Of a stretch of 64,000 nt of DNA, positions 9,100 through 17,297 are shown in pieces (position 1 is the first letter of the stretch; each line of letters begins with the position of its first letter). The notes under the pieces are model-generated. The model was not told where the DNA came from. It ran no database searches and saw nothing but the letters and a program-made list of their open reading frames with translations. Source of the stretch: Streptomyces cacaoi (GTDB lineage: Bacteria > Actinomycetota > Actinomycetes > Streptomycetales > Streptomycetaceae); contig NZ_BJMM01000007.1 in the NCBI RefSeq assembly GCF_006539165.1, positions 124,001 to 188,000 on the forward strand. Reading direction: 5' to 3'. Position numbers and translations under genes: made by a program.

Positions 9100-10019
9100 C
9101 CGAGCCCGCCGCCACCGTCACCGTTCGCGTACCGGCCAAGGTCAACGTCCAGCTCGCGGTCGGCGGACCGCGCCCGGACGGATTCCACGACCTGGCCAAC
9201 GTCTTCCTGGCCGTCGGCCTGTACGACTCCGTCAGCGCGACCCCGGCGCCCGCGCCCCGGCTGACCGTCTCGGGCCCGGACGCCGCCCTCGTCCCGCTGG
9301 ACGAGAGCAATCTCGCCGTCCGCGCCGCACGCCTGCTCGCCGACCGGCACGGCCGGGAGCCCGACGTGCATCTGCACATCGCCAAGGACATCCCCGTCGC
9401 GGGCGGTATGGCGGGCGGCAGCGCCGACGCGGCCGGTGCCCTGCTGGCCTGCGACCGGCTGTGGGGCACCCGCACCCCGCACGAGGAACTGCTCGCGCTG
9501 TGCGCCGAGTTGGGCTCCGACGTGCCCTTCAGCCTCACCGGCGGCGCCGCGCTCGGCCGTGGCCGCGGCGAACTGCTCACCCCGCTGGAGACCGGCGGGG
9601 AGTTCCACTGGGTGTTCGCCGTCGCCGACGGCGGGCTGTCCACCCCGGACGTCTACCGCGAGTGCGACCGGCTGCGGCAGGCCGAGGGGCGGGGCGCGGA
9701 CGCCGTCCCGGAGCCCGAACCGGATCCCGCGCTGCTGACGGCGCTGCGCGCCGGGGACGCCGCCGCGCTGGCCGCCTCCCTGCGCAACGACCTCCAGCCG
9801 GCCGCCGTCTCGCTGCGCCCCTCGCTCGCCGAGACCCTGGACGCCGGGCTCGCCGCCGGTGCCCTCGCCGGACTGGTGTCCGGCTCGGGGCCCACCTGTG
9901 CGTTCCTCGTCCAGGACGCCGCCTCGGCCGCCCGCGCCGCGCAGGCCCTGCTCGCCTCCGGCACCTGCCGCACCGCACGCCCGGCGGTGGGCCCGGCGGC
10001 GGGCGCGACGCTCGTCTGA
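9096..10019 (+). CDS. ispE: 4-diphosphocytidyl-2-C-methyl-D-erythritol kinase
   Basis: 307 residues, GHMP kinase fold. IspE phosphorylates CDP-methylerythritol in the MEP isoprenoid pathway. The N-terminus [21 protein letters not shown] holds the substrate-side Lys and conserved GYH-like turn. [18 protein letters not shown] is the ATP-binding glycine-rich loop with the catalytic Asp following, and SGSGPTCAF is the C-terminal GHMP motif. GTG 9096 overlaps the ksgA stop (GTGA). The ksgA-ispE pairing is common in actinobacteria. Confidence 0.96.
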   Translation: MTEPAATVTVRVPAKVNVQLAVGGPRPDGFHDLANVFLAVGLYDSVSATPAPAPRLTVSGPDAALVPLDESNLAVRAARLLADRHGREPDVHLHIAKDIPVAGGMAGGSADAAGALLACDRLWGTRTPHEELLALCAELGSDVPFSLTGGAALGRGRGELLTPLETGGEFHWVFAVADGGLSTPDVYRECDRLRQAEGRGADAVPEPEPDPALLTALRAGDAAALAASLRNDLQPAAVSLRPSLAETLDAGLAAGALAGLVSGSGPTCAFLVQDAASAARAAQALLASGTCRTARPAVGPAAGATLV

Positions 10020-10040
10020 GGCCGACGGGGCCGCCGCCCG

Positions 10041-10688
10041 TCAGGCCGTCGGCCCCGGGGGTTCCGCCTCTCCCCGCAGATACCGGCTCATCATGGCGAC
10101 GAGTTCGTTCTCGAAGCGGTCGCGGTCGACGGCGGGTCCGGTGCGGGAGGCGACGTGGTGGACGACCAGTTCCAGCGTGCTCGCGATCAGCACGGCCGCG
10201 GTGGCGGTGTCGGCCACCCGCACCTCGGGGTGGGTCTCCAACACCTCCCGCAGATAGGCGATGTTGGCGTCCTCGTGCTCCTGGACCATCGCCATCACCT
10301 GGGGCGTCCGGGGCGAGCGCTCCGCGAGCACGCGGAGGTACTCCGGCGGCTCGACATGGTTGCCCAGGACGATGCGCACGAACAGCCGCAGTACGGCGTC
10401 GAGCGACTCGGGCAGTTCGCCGGAGCGCACCCGCGCGCCCGCGGCCATGCCCGCGTCGAGGTGCTGCGCCGTCAACTCGGCCAGGATCGCGTCCTTGTTC
10501 GGGTAGTACTGGTACAGCGAGCCGATCGAGATCCCGGCGGCCTCCGCGATCCGGTTGGTGGTGCCCGCGGCGTAGCCGTACTCGGTGAAAACGTGAGCAG
10601 CCGCTCGGAGGATCCGCTGCCGGGTTATCTCGGCCCGGGCCTGTTTCGGCTGTTTGCGGGGCCGCAGCCGCCGCCCGTCCGCTGCCAT
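10041..10688 (-). CDS. TetR family transcriptional regulator
   Basis: 215 residues. The N-terminal helix-turn-helix is evident (RILRAAAHVFTEYGYAAG, IAEAAGISIGSLYQYYPNKD), and the C-terminal half is a TetR ligand-binding/dimerisation domain. ATG 10688 is chosen for a strong AGGAGG 5 bases upstream. It is divergent from the siderophore-interacting protein gene, with an inverted repeat at 10733-10744 between them, so it probably represses that gene and itself. The ligand cannot be inferred. Confidence 0.92.
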   Translation of the reverse strand: MAADGRRLRPRKQPKQARAEITRQRILRAAAHVFTEYGYAAGTTNRIAEAAGISIGSLYQYYPNKDAILAELTAQHLDAGMAAGARVRSGELPESLDAVLRLFVRIVLGNHVEPPEYLRVLAERSPRTPQVMAMVQEHEDANIAYLREVLETHPEVRVADTATAAVLIASTLELVVHHVASRTGPAVDRDRFENELVAMMSRYLRGEAEPPGPTA

Positions 10689-10732
10689 GGCACCTCCTGT
10701 GACGCATCGGGAAAGCGAGTACCGCACAAGGC

Positions 10733-10744
10733 GAGCAATTGCTC
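10733..10744. promoter_or_regulatory. Candidate TetR operator
   Basis: GAGCAATTGCTC is a perfect 12-bp palindrome followed by AT-rich ATAATTATG, inside the 134-bp divergent region between the TetR gene and the siderophore-interacting protein gene. The AT-rich stretch could hold a -10 element, so binding would block it. Confidence 0.5.
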
Positions 10745-10822
10745 ATAATTATGCCCTGACCAGCGAGGACGCCGATGTCACCGGCCTCCTGGTGCCGCGA
10801 TCCACCCGAGAGGCGTGCGGAC

Positions 10823-11638
10823 ATGCCACGAATCCAGCTGCCCGAGACCCGCAGGATGATCAACCTCCGGGTGCACGAGAACACCCGCATCAGCCCGCAC
10901 TTCCGGCGCATCACCCTCGCCGGCCCGGAGCTGGAGCATCTGGAGCACTCCGGCTACGACCAGGGCGTCCGGCTGTTCTTCCCCCGCGAGGGACAGGAGG
11001 ACCTCCGGATGCCCAACCTCGCCGGCAACGCGTGGATGGTCGAGCTGATGCTGCTGCCGAAGAGCCGCAGGCCCTGGGTGCGCAACTACACCGTGCGCCG
11101 GCTGCGGCCCGAACAGCACGAGCTGGACATCGAGTTCGCCGTGCACGGCACGGGCCCCGCCAGCGCCTGGGCCACCCGCGCCCGGCCCGGCGACCCCGCC
11201 GGCATCTTCGACCTGGGCCGCACCTACCTGCCGCCGCGGCACGCCGACCGGCAGCTGCTCGTGGCGGACGAGAGCGCGCTGCCCGCCGTCCTGTCGATCC
11301 TCGACGACGCTCCTCCGTCCCTGCGCGCCGAGGTCTTCCTGGAGGTGCCCGGGACCGACGACATCCGCACCGGCACCGGGCTCGACGCCCGCGAGGGCCT
11401 GCGCATCCACTGGCTCCCGCGGGACGACGATCCCCGCACCCCCTCGATACCGGGGCGCCTGGCGCTGGACGCCGTGCGCCGCGCCGACCTGCCCGAGGCG
11501 CCCGGCTACGCCTGGGTGGCCGGGGAGGCCGGGCTGGCCACCGGGGTGCGCCGCCATCTGGTCGGCGAACGGGGCTGGGCCAAGTCCGACGTCGCCTTCG
11601 TCGGCTACTGGCGCACCGGCCGCTCCTCCCCCGGGTGA
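10823..11638 (+). CDS. Siderophore-interacting protein (FAD-dependent ferric-siderophore reductase family)
   Basis: 271 residues. The N-terminal FAD-binding domain ends with VRNYTVRRL, the RxYTxR FAD motif, and the central HGTGPASAWA block is typical of the ViuB/SIP family. The C-terminal SIP domain follows (LLVADESALPAVLSIL; WVAGEAG). It probably reduces ferric siderophores in the cytosol, releasing iron. ATG 10823 has GAGAGG about 9 bases upstream. It faces the TetR gene and converges with a MarR-like gene only 9 bases downstream. Confidence 0.92.
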   Translation: MPRIQLPETRRMINLRVHENTRISPHFRRITLAGPELEHLEHSGYDQGVRLFFPREGQEDLRMPNLAGNAWMVELMLLPKSRRPWVRNYTVRRLRPEQHELDIEFAVHGTGPASAWATRARPGDPAGIFDLGRTYLPPRHADRQLLVADESALPAVLSILDDAPPSLRAEVFLEVPGTDDIRTGTGLDAREGLRIHWLPRDDDPRTPSIPGRLALDAVRRADLPEAPGYAWVAGEAGLATGVRRHLVGERGWAKSDVAFVGYWRTGRSSPG

Positions 11639-11647
11639 GCCCGCCCG

Positions 11648-12109
11648 TCAGTGGTGCCAGGCCCGCCCACCGGTGTTGTGGATGAACCGCTGCAACGCCT
11701 TCATGGTGACCAGGTACTCCTCGTCGGAGATCCCCGCGTGCCGCTCGGCCCACAACTCGTCCTGGAGCCGCGCCGCCCCGGCGTACAGCTCCTCCCCCTC
11801 GGCCGTGAGCCGCAGCCGCCCTGCGGCGTCCTCGACGAGCCACCCCCGGACGACCGCCTCGTCGATCTCCTCCCCCAACGACCGGTCGCCCACGTCGAGA
11901 TACCCCCGCAGCACCTCGGTCACCTCGCCCCGCGTCCGCCCCTCACCGGCCGACGCCGCGACCCGGGCCAGCACCCACCACTGCGGCTGGCTCAGCCCGA
12001 GCCCGGCGAGCGCCCCGCGCGTCCGCGACACCACGGCCTTCGCCGCGGCCCAGCTCCAGTACCCGATGGGCTGCCGGATCAGTTCCTCATCGCTGTGCGA
12101 GTACTCCAC
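11648..12109 (-). CDS. MarR-like winged-helix regulator
   Basis: About 153 residues. The middle (LSQPQWWVLARVAAS to GWLVEDAAGRLRLTAEGEELY) has the layout of a MarR winged helix with a wing ending in an LTAEG motif, and the C-terminal helix carries LQRFIHNTGGRAWH. GTG 12109 is chosen for GGAG 6 bases upstream; an in-frame start farther up would add 24 unlikely residues. The gene is probably autoregulated through tandem direct repeats at 12158-12179. The target genes and ligand are unknown. Confidence 0.8.
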   Translation of the reverse strand: MEYSHSDEELIRQPIGYWSWAAAKAVVSRTRGALAGLGLSQPQWWVLARVAASAGEGRTRGEVTEVLRGYLDVGDRSLGEEIDEAVVRGWLVEDAAGRLRLTAEGEELYAGAARLQDELWAERHAGISDEEYLVTMKALQRFIHNTGGRAWHH

Positions 12110-12157
12110 GGCCGACTCCCTCGTCCACGGTTCCGACTGCTGACGAGGGAAACCTAG

Positions 12158-12179
12158 AAGTTGAAGCCAAGTTGAAGTC
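12158..12179 (-). promoter_or_regulatory. Tandem 11-bp direct repeats in the MarR-like promoter
   Basis: AAGTTGAAGCC (12158-12168) is followed directly by AAGTTGAAGTC (12169-12179). Their 11-bp period puts both on the same DNA face. On the minus strand the block begins with TTGACT, a fair -35 hexamer, so a bound regulator would cover the promoter. Confidence 0.5.
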
Positions 12180-12235
12180 AACGGCCGCCCGTGCGGCCCC
12201 GGCCGACCCCGCGCCGGACCCGGGCACCCTTCGGC

Positions 12236-13465
12236 TCAGCCCACCACGGCCCGCAGGGCGCGGAGGATCGCCTGGGGCCGGGGGTCGCTGGTGACGGACT
12301 TGTGGAGGGTGTTGGTGACGTAGCCGAGGGCGAGGCCGGACTCCGGGTCGGCCATACCGAGGGAGCCGCCGCGGCCCGGATGACCGAAGGAGCCGGGGCC
12401 GTACATCGGCGCCGCCGGGCCGTGGAGCATGTAGCCGAGGCCGAAGCGGGTGGAGACGAGGAGGACCCGGTCGGGGCCCTCGGACTCCTGGGAGCGGGCC
12501 TGGGTGAGGGTGGCGGGCGTGAACAGCCGCCGGCCCTCGCTCTCGGGCGGCCCGGTCAGCTCCTCTCCCACGGGGCCGATGAGCGCGGCGTAGAAGCGGG
12601 AGAGGGCACGGGCGGTGGCGACGCCGGAGGAGGCGGGGAGTTCGGCGGCGCGGTAGGCGGGGTCGTTCTCGTCGGGGTGCGGGAGCACGACGTCGAAGGC
12701 GCGCCGGGTCAGCGAACCGGGGTCGGCCCAGGCGTCGAGGACGGCCCGCTTGGGGCGGGTCCGTACGGCGCCGCGGGCCGGTGGCGGGGCGGCACCCTCG
12801 GCAACGCGGGCGATCCGGGCGGATCCGGGTGCGGCAGCGGCGGCGGCGACGGCGTCGGGGAGCCCGATCCAGGCGTCGAGGCCGAGGGGACGGGCTATCT
12901 CGTCGGCGAACCAGCGGCCGAGCCCGCGCCCGCCGGTCGCCCTGCGCATCAGTGCGGACAGCAGCCAGCCGTAGGTGTGCGGGTGGTAGCCGTGTGCGGT
13001 GCCGGGTGTCCACTCGGGGGCCTGGGCGGCGAGCGCCCGGGCGGTGTGCGCCCCGTCGAGCAGCTGTTCAGGCGTGAGGGACGTATCGAGCGCGGGCAGT
13101 CCGGCGCGGTGTGCCAGCAGATGGCGGACCAGCACGCGTTCCTTGCCGTTGGCCTTGAACTCCGGCCAGTAGGTGCCGACGGGCGCGTCCAGGTCGAGCT
13201 GGCCGCGCTGGTGCAGCAGATGCGGGACGGCCGCCGCGAGACCCTTGGTTGCGGAGCGGACGACGACCGCGGTGTCCCGTTCCCACGGCGGAGCCGTCGC
13301 GTCGCGCGGGTCGGTGGTACCGCCCCACAGATCGACGACCTTCCGGCCGTCCCGGTGCACGGCCACGGCCGCGCCCGCCTCCCCGAGCTCCTCGAAGTTC
13401 CGTACGAAGGCATCGCGGACGGGTTCGTACCCGTCCGCCACCGTTCCGTGAACGACTGCTGCCAC
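12236..13465 (-). CDS. Serine hydrolase of the beta-lactamase/class C esterase family
   Basis: 409 residues. The nucleophile motif is SATK (S-x-x-K) in VVVRSATKGLAAAV near residue 73, preceded by WGG. The Tyr element is probably GYHPHTYGWL and the third block is FGHPGRGGSLGMADP. No secretion signal is visible, so it is probably a cytoplasmic esterase/EstB-like enzyme rather than a beta-lactamase. GTG 13465 is chosen because the protein then begins at the usual family N-terminus; GGGAG and AAGGA lie just upstream. It is a single gene with about 620 non-coding bases upstream. Confidence 0.88.
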   Translation of the reverse strand: MAAVVHGTVADGYEPVRDAFVRNFEELGEAGAAVAVHRDGRKVVDLWGGTTDPRDATAPPWERDTAVVVRSATKGLAAAVPHLLHQRGQLDLDAPVGTYWPEFKANGKERVLVRHLLAHRAGLPALDTSLTPEQLLDGAHTARALAAQAPEWTPGTAHGYHPHTYGWLLSALMRRATGGRGLGRWFADEIARPLGLDAWIGLPDAVAAAAAAPGSARIARVAEGAAPPPARGAVRTRPKRAVLDAWADPGSLTRRAFDVVLPHPDENDPAYRAAELPASSGVATARALSRFYAALIGPVGEELTGPPESEGRRLFTPATLTQARSQESEGPDRVLLVSTRFGLGYMLHGPAAPMYGPGSFGHPGRGGSLGMADPESGLALGYVTNTLHKSVTSDPRPQAILRALRAVVG

Positions 13466-14087
13466 GCTTCCTTCGCTCCCGTCGACTCCACCGGCGCCGT
13501 ACGCCCGCCGGACACCCGCGCCTTCGCACCCTCGGCCCCCGCACCCCGCCCCGCGCACTCCGGCACCCCGCCCCGCCCGGCCCGCCCCGTGTGACGGGAC
13601 AGCGCCGGGAGTGCGGGGGCCTCCGCTCGCGCGGTCCTCGTCCCGAGCCGTCTCGTGCGTGTCCCCATCGTCCTACGGCGCCGCGGCGGACAGGGCGCGG
13701 GGGTACGGCGTCACCCGGCCCCGCCCGGGCGGACACGCGGCCGGTCGCGCAGGCGTTCGGGCGGGGCGCGGGCGCGTCGGTCGTGGTGGCGGATCCGGTG
13801 GCGCTGGGAGGGTGTCGAGGGTGCCGCGCGCCGGGTCGCACGCGGGCAGGCACCCCCGAGTGCCGCGCACGCCCGTGCGAGATCACAGCGCGGGGAGGCG
13901 GGAGAGTATTCACGAATGACCGGTTTGTGAGTGAGCCGGGTCACTTCCTGACCGGCTGTGGTGCACCTCACCTGCCGTCCCGGGTGACTGTCCGGGCCCG
14001 CCGCGCGTCTGTCCAGACGAAGGGGCAACCCGGTGCGCGCGGTCCCGCGGTGAACAGCCCGGGTGTTCCCGACCCAGAGGAGCAGAT
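13466..14087. other. Intergenic region upstream of serine hydrolase and SsgA-like gene
   Basis: A divergent region of about 620 bases. Frames read here give Arg/Gly/Pro-rich nonsense, and I see no gene. Bases 13905-13990 are locally less GC-rich and could hold the SsgA-like promoter. Confidence 0.5.
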
Positions 14088-14501
14088 GTGTACAAGGTCA
14101 TCGACCACACCGTGCAGGCCCAGCTCATCACCAACCCGCCCACGACCCGGTCCCTCACGCCTGCCCTCCGCTACGACGAGCTGGATCCGCTGGCCGTGCG
14201 CATCGTCTTCCCGCCGGACATCTCCCTGGACGGGGCCGAGGTCTCCTGGGTGTTCGCCCGCGAGCTGCTCGCCGAGGGCCTGCGCGGCCCGGCCGGCGAG
14301 GGCGATGTCCATGTGTGGCCCTGCGGGCTGGAGCAGACGGTGATCGAGCTGCACACCGGGGAGGGCGTCGCCGTGCTGGAGTTCCGCGCGGCGGATCTGT
14401 GGGGCTTTCTCCAGTGCTCCTACGAACTGGTCCCGGCCGGCGGGGAGAGCGCCCGGCTCGATCTGGACGAGGGGCTCGCGAGCCTGCTGCGCGGGGTCTG
14501 A
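14088..14501 (+). CDS. SsgA-like protein (SALP), sporulation and cell division family
   Basis: 137 residues, the normal SALP length. Conserved features are LRYDELDPLAVRIVF, VSWVFARELLAEGL and GDVHVWP in the first two thirds, with an acidic C-terminal tail (DLDEGLASLL). SALPs are restricted to sporulating actinomycetes and control septum placement, peptidoglycan remodelling and spore-wall maturation; SsgB recruits FtsZ. The sequence clearly differs from SsgB, so I give no paralogue name. GTG 14088 has AGAGGAGCAG upstream. It is monocistronic, followed by a direct repeat and the convergent MMPL gene. Confidence 0.9.
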   Translation: MYKVIDHTVQAQLITNPPTTRSLTPALRYDELDPLAVRIVFPPDISLDGAEVSWVFARELLAEGLRGPAGEGDVHVWPCGLEQTVIELHTGEGVAVLEFRAADLWGFLQCSYELVPAGGESARLDLDEGLASLLRGV

Positions 14502-14559
14502 ACCCCTGCCGGGCGGAACCGTACGGCGCTCCGCCCGGCGGTCGCCGCGCTCCCCGGCA

Positions 14560-14622
14560 CCCGGACTTCACCGACGCCACCCGGCACCAGGCGCCCGGAC
14601 TTCACCGACGCCACCCGGCACC
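14560..14622. repeat. Perfect 29-bp direct repeat, period 34
   Basis: Copies at 14560-14588 and 14594-14622 are identical over 29 bases (starting CCCGGACTTCACC), separated by 5 bases. They lie between the convergent SsgA-like and MMPL genes, outside any coding sequence. A recent tandem duplication is the simplest explanation. Confidence 0.9.
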
Positions 14623-14736
14623 CCGGGGCGCACCGGCGTCACCCGGCGACACCGAATGCGTCCGGCCTCCGGACGCACCGGCGCCCCGGGAGCCGTCGGC
14701 CCCCGGGGTCACCGCGTCACCTGTGTCGGTTCGGCG

Positions 14737-16983
14737 TCAGACGCGGGTGTGTTCCGGGCGGCGCTGGGCCGGGATGTGCGGTGCGGGGCCCGGCTGTCCG
14801 TCGCCGAGGCGCTGCCGGAGGCGTTCGCCCTCGACGTCGACGTTCGGCAGGAGACGGTCCAGCCGGCGCGGCAGCCACCAGGCCCGGCGGCCCAGCAGCC
14901 CGAGGACGGCGGGCACGAGCGCCATCCGCACCACGAAGGCGTCGAACAGGATCGCGACGGCGAGGCCGAAGCCCATCATCTTGATCATCGGTTCCGAGGC
15001 GCCGACGAAGCCGGCGAAGACACTGATCATGATGACGGCCGCCGCCGAGACGACCCGGGCGCCCAGCCGGAAGCCGCTGATCACGGCCGCTCCCGGACCC
15101 TCGCCGTGCACATACGCCTCGCGCATCCGGCTCACCAGGAAGACCTCGTAGTCCATCGCGAGGCCGAAGATCACGCCCACCATGAAGATCGGCATCATGC
15201 TCATGATCGGCCCGGTCTGTTCCACGCCGAGCAGCGAGGCGGCCCAGCCCCACTGGAAGACCGCGACGACGGAGCCGAGCGCCGCCAGCACCGAGAGCAG
15301 GAAGCCGAGCGCGGCCTTCAGCGGCACCAGCACCGAGCGGAAGACGAGCATCAGCAGCAGGAACGCCAGCCCGACGACCAGCGCCAGATACGGGATCAGC
15401 GCGTCGTTCATGACCTGGGAGAAGTCGATGGCGACGGCCGTCGAGCCGGACACCAGCAGCTTCACCCCCGTCTCCCACTCGATCTCACCGGCCTGACCGC
15501 GGATCGCGTGTACGACGTCCTCGGTGCGCGCGTCGCTGGGCCCGTACTCCGGGACGGCGGTGAACGTGGCGGTGTCCCCGGCCTTGTTGGGGGTCGCGGG
15601 CGTCACCGCCGCGACGCCGTCCACCCGCTCCAGACGCTTGGTGATCTCGGCGAGCGCGGCCGGTGCGTCCTCCGCGCCGCGGGTGTCGGCGACCCCCGTC
15701 AGCGGGCCGTTGAAGCCGGGGCCGAAGCCGTCGGAGAGCAGGTCGTATGCCTTGCGCTGGGTGGTGCTCTCGGGCTGGTTGCCCTCGTCGGGCAGGCCGA
15801 GCTTCATCGAGCCGACGGGCACGGCCAGCGCGCCGAGCGCCAGCACCGTGGTGACCAGCACCAGGACCGGCCGGCGCAGTACGAAGCCGGCCCAGCGCGC
15901 CCCGGCCTTCGGGCGCTCCCCCGCAGCTCCGGCGGCGGGCGGCGCCCCGGTGAGCGGGTTGGCCTTGCGCACCCGGCGTCCGAAGATCCGCTTGCCGACC
16001 AGGCCGAGCGCGGCCGGCACCAGCGTGAGCGCGACGAGGACGGCGATGACCACGGTGCCGGCCGCGGCCAGGCCCATCTTGGTCAGCACCGGGATGTTGA
16101 CGACCGAGAGCCCGGCGAGCGCGATCACGACCGTCAGCCCGGCGAAGACCACGGCGGAGCCGGCCGTTCCGACCGCGCGGCCCGCGGCCTCCTCGCGTGC
16201 GCGGCCCTCGCTCAGTTCGGCGCGGTACCGGGAGGCGATGAACAGCGCGTAGTCGATACCGACGGCGAGGCCGATCATCATGGCCAGCGTCGAGGTGTTG
16301 GCCGACAGCCCGAGGGTGGCGCCGAGCGCGGCGATCCCCGAGATGCCGATCATGACCCCGATGAGCGCGGTGACCAGCGGCAGTCCGGCCGCGATCAGCG
16401 ATCCGAAGGTCAGGATCAGCACGATCGCGGCGACGGCTATCCCGATGATCTCGGCATTGCCCATGTCGGGCTCGGTGAGCAGCGCGTCCCCACCGGTCTC
16501 GACGGTCAGCCCGGCGTCCCGCGCCTGCTGGGCCGCGTCCTCGATGCCCTCGCGTGTGGCGTCGGTGAGGTCCTGGGCCGGGGCCTTGTAGGTGACCGAG
16601 GTGTAGGCGATGCTGCCGTCCTTGCTGATGGCCCCGCCGCCCTCGAACGGGTCGGAGACCTGCGCGGCCTGGCCGCCGCCCAGCTCGCGGACGGTCTCGC
16701 GCACGGCCTCCTTGTTGCGGGTCGCCGTGATCTTCTCGCCGGTCGGCGCGCGGAAGACCATCCGGGCCGTCGCGCCCTCCGCGTGGGTGTCGGGAAAGCG
16801 TTCCTCCAGCAGGTCGAAGGCCCGCTGCGCCTCGGTGCCGGGCAGGGCGAAGTCGTCGTCGGGCGGTGTCGAGGCGGTGGACGCGCCCACACCGGCCGCG
16901 ACCAGCAGCGCCACCCAGACGAGGGCGACGATGCGGCGGCGCCGGAAGGCGAGCCTGCCGAGCTTGTAGAGAAAGGTGGCCAC
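14737..16983 (-). CDS. MMPL family RND transporter
   Basis: 748 residues with the MMPL layout: one membrane helix near residue 15-35, a large extracytoplasmic domain, five to six helices containing GLAVGIDYALFIASRYR (the Asp-Tyr proton-relay motif), then a second copy with an external domain and FGLAMDYEVFLVSRMRE. It should export a lipid or hydrophobic compound by proton motive force. GTG 16983 is chosen for GGAG 8 bases upstream and because it starts just before the first helix. It is divergent from the tricorn gene, with a possible TetR-type operator at 17182-17197. Confidence 0.93.
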   Translation of the reverse strand: MATFLYKLGRLAFRRRRIVALVWVALLVAAGVGASTASTPPDDDFALPGTEAQRAFDLLEERFPDTHAEGATARMVFRAPTGEKITATRNKEAVRETVRELGGGQAAQVSDPFEGGGAISKDGSIAYTSVTYKAPAQDLTDATREGIEDAAQQARDAGLTVETGGDALLTEPDMGNAEIIGIAVAAIVLILTFGSLIAAGLPLVTALIGVMIGISGIAALGATLGLSANTSTLAMMIGLAVGIDYALFIASRYRAELSEGRAREEAAGRAVGTAGSAVVFAGLTVVIALAGLSVVNIPVLTKMGLAAAGTVVIAVLVALTLVPAALGLVGKRIFGRRVRKANPLTGAPPAAGAAGERPKAGARWAGFVLRRPVLVLVTTVLALGALAVPVGSMKLGLPDEGNQPESTTQRKAYDLLSDGFGPGFNGPLTGVADTRGAEDAPAALAEITKRLERVDGVAAVTPATPNKAGDTATFTAVPEYGPSDARTEDVVHAIRGQAGEIEWETGVKLLVSGSTAVAIDFSQVMNDALIPYLALVVGLAFLLLMLVFRSVLVPLKAALGFLLSVLAALGSVVAVFQWGWAASLLGVEQTGPIMSMMPIFMVGVIFGLAMDYEVFLVSRMREAYVHGEGPGAAVISGFRLGARVVSAAAVIMISVFAGFVGASEPMIKMMGFGLAVAILFDAFVVRMALVPAVLGLLGRRAWWLPRRLDRLLPNVDVEGERLRQRLGDGQPGPAPHIPAQRRPEHTRV

Positions 16984-17297
16984 GTGAGGGTCTCCGGGTC
17001 TCCAGGCGGAACGGACGGACGGGCGGATCGGGCAGACGGACGGGCGGGCGGACGGGCGGGCGGGCCGGCGAAGCACCGGCCGCGGACCGGCGAGCGGACC
17101 TGCGGACGGACCGGCGGAGCCGACCGGCCGAGCGGGGCGCGGGACCGGCGGGCGGGGCCCACCGGCCGACCGGCGCCCGGAACATGAGAGTTCATGTCAA
17201 ACGACGCGGACTCGCAGGAGAACGATGAGTTCCGGCCAGGAAGTGAGGCGCAGGTCACAACTTGCCGGTGCGCTGCGGGCGTCGAACCATGGGAGAG
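16984..17297. other. MMPL/tricorn divergent region with GC repeats and inverted repeat
   Basis: Bases 17010-17170 are an imperfect repeat of CGGACGGGCGG-type units, almost free of A/T. At 17182-17197 ACATGA-N4-TCATGT is a perfect 6+6 inverted repeat, a shape typical of TetR operators. A 14-codon frame (17185-17229) overlaps it but is probably not a gene. Confidence 0.6.

Noticed and set aside
13611-13919. Possible small gene upstream of the SsgA-like gene
   Set aside because: Low-complexity Arg/Gly/Ser composition, no clear ribosome site and no recognisable motif.
17185-17229. Leader peptide upstream of the tricorn gene
   Set aside because: Fourteen codons overlapping an inverted repeat, with no ribosome site or attenuator-like structure.
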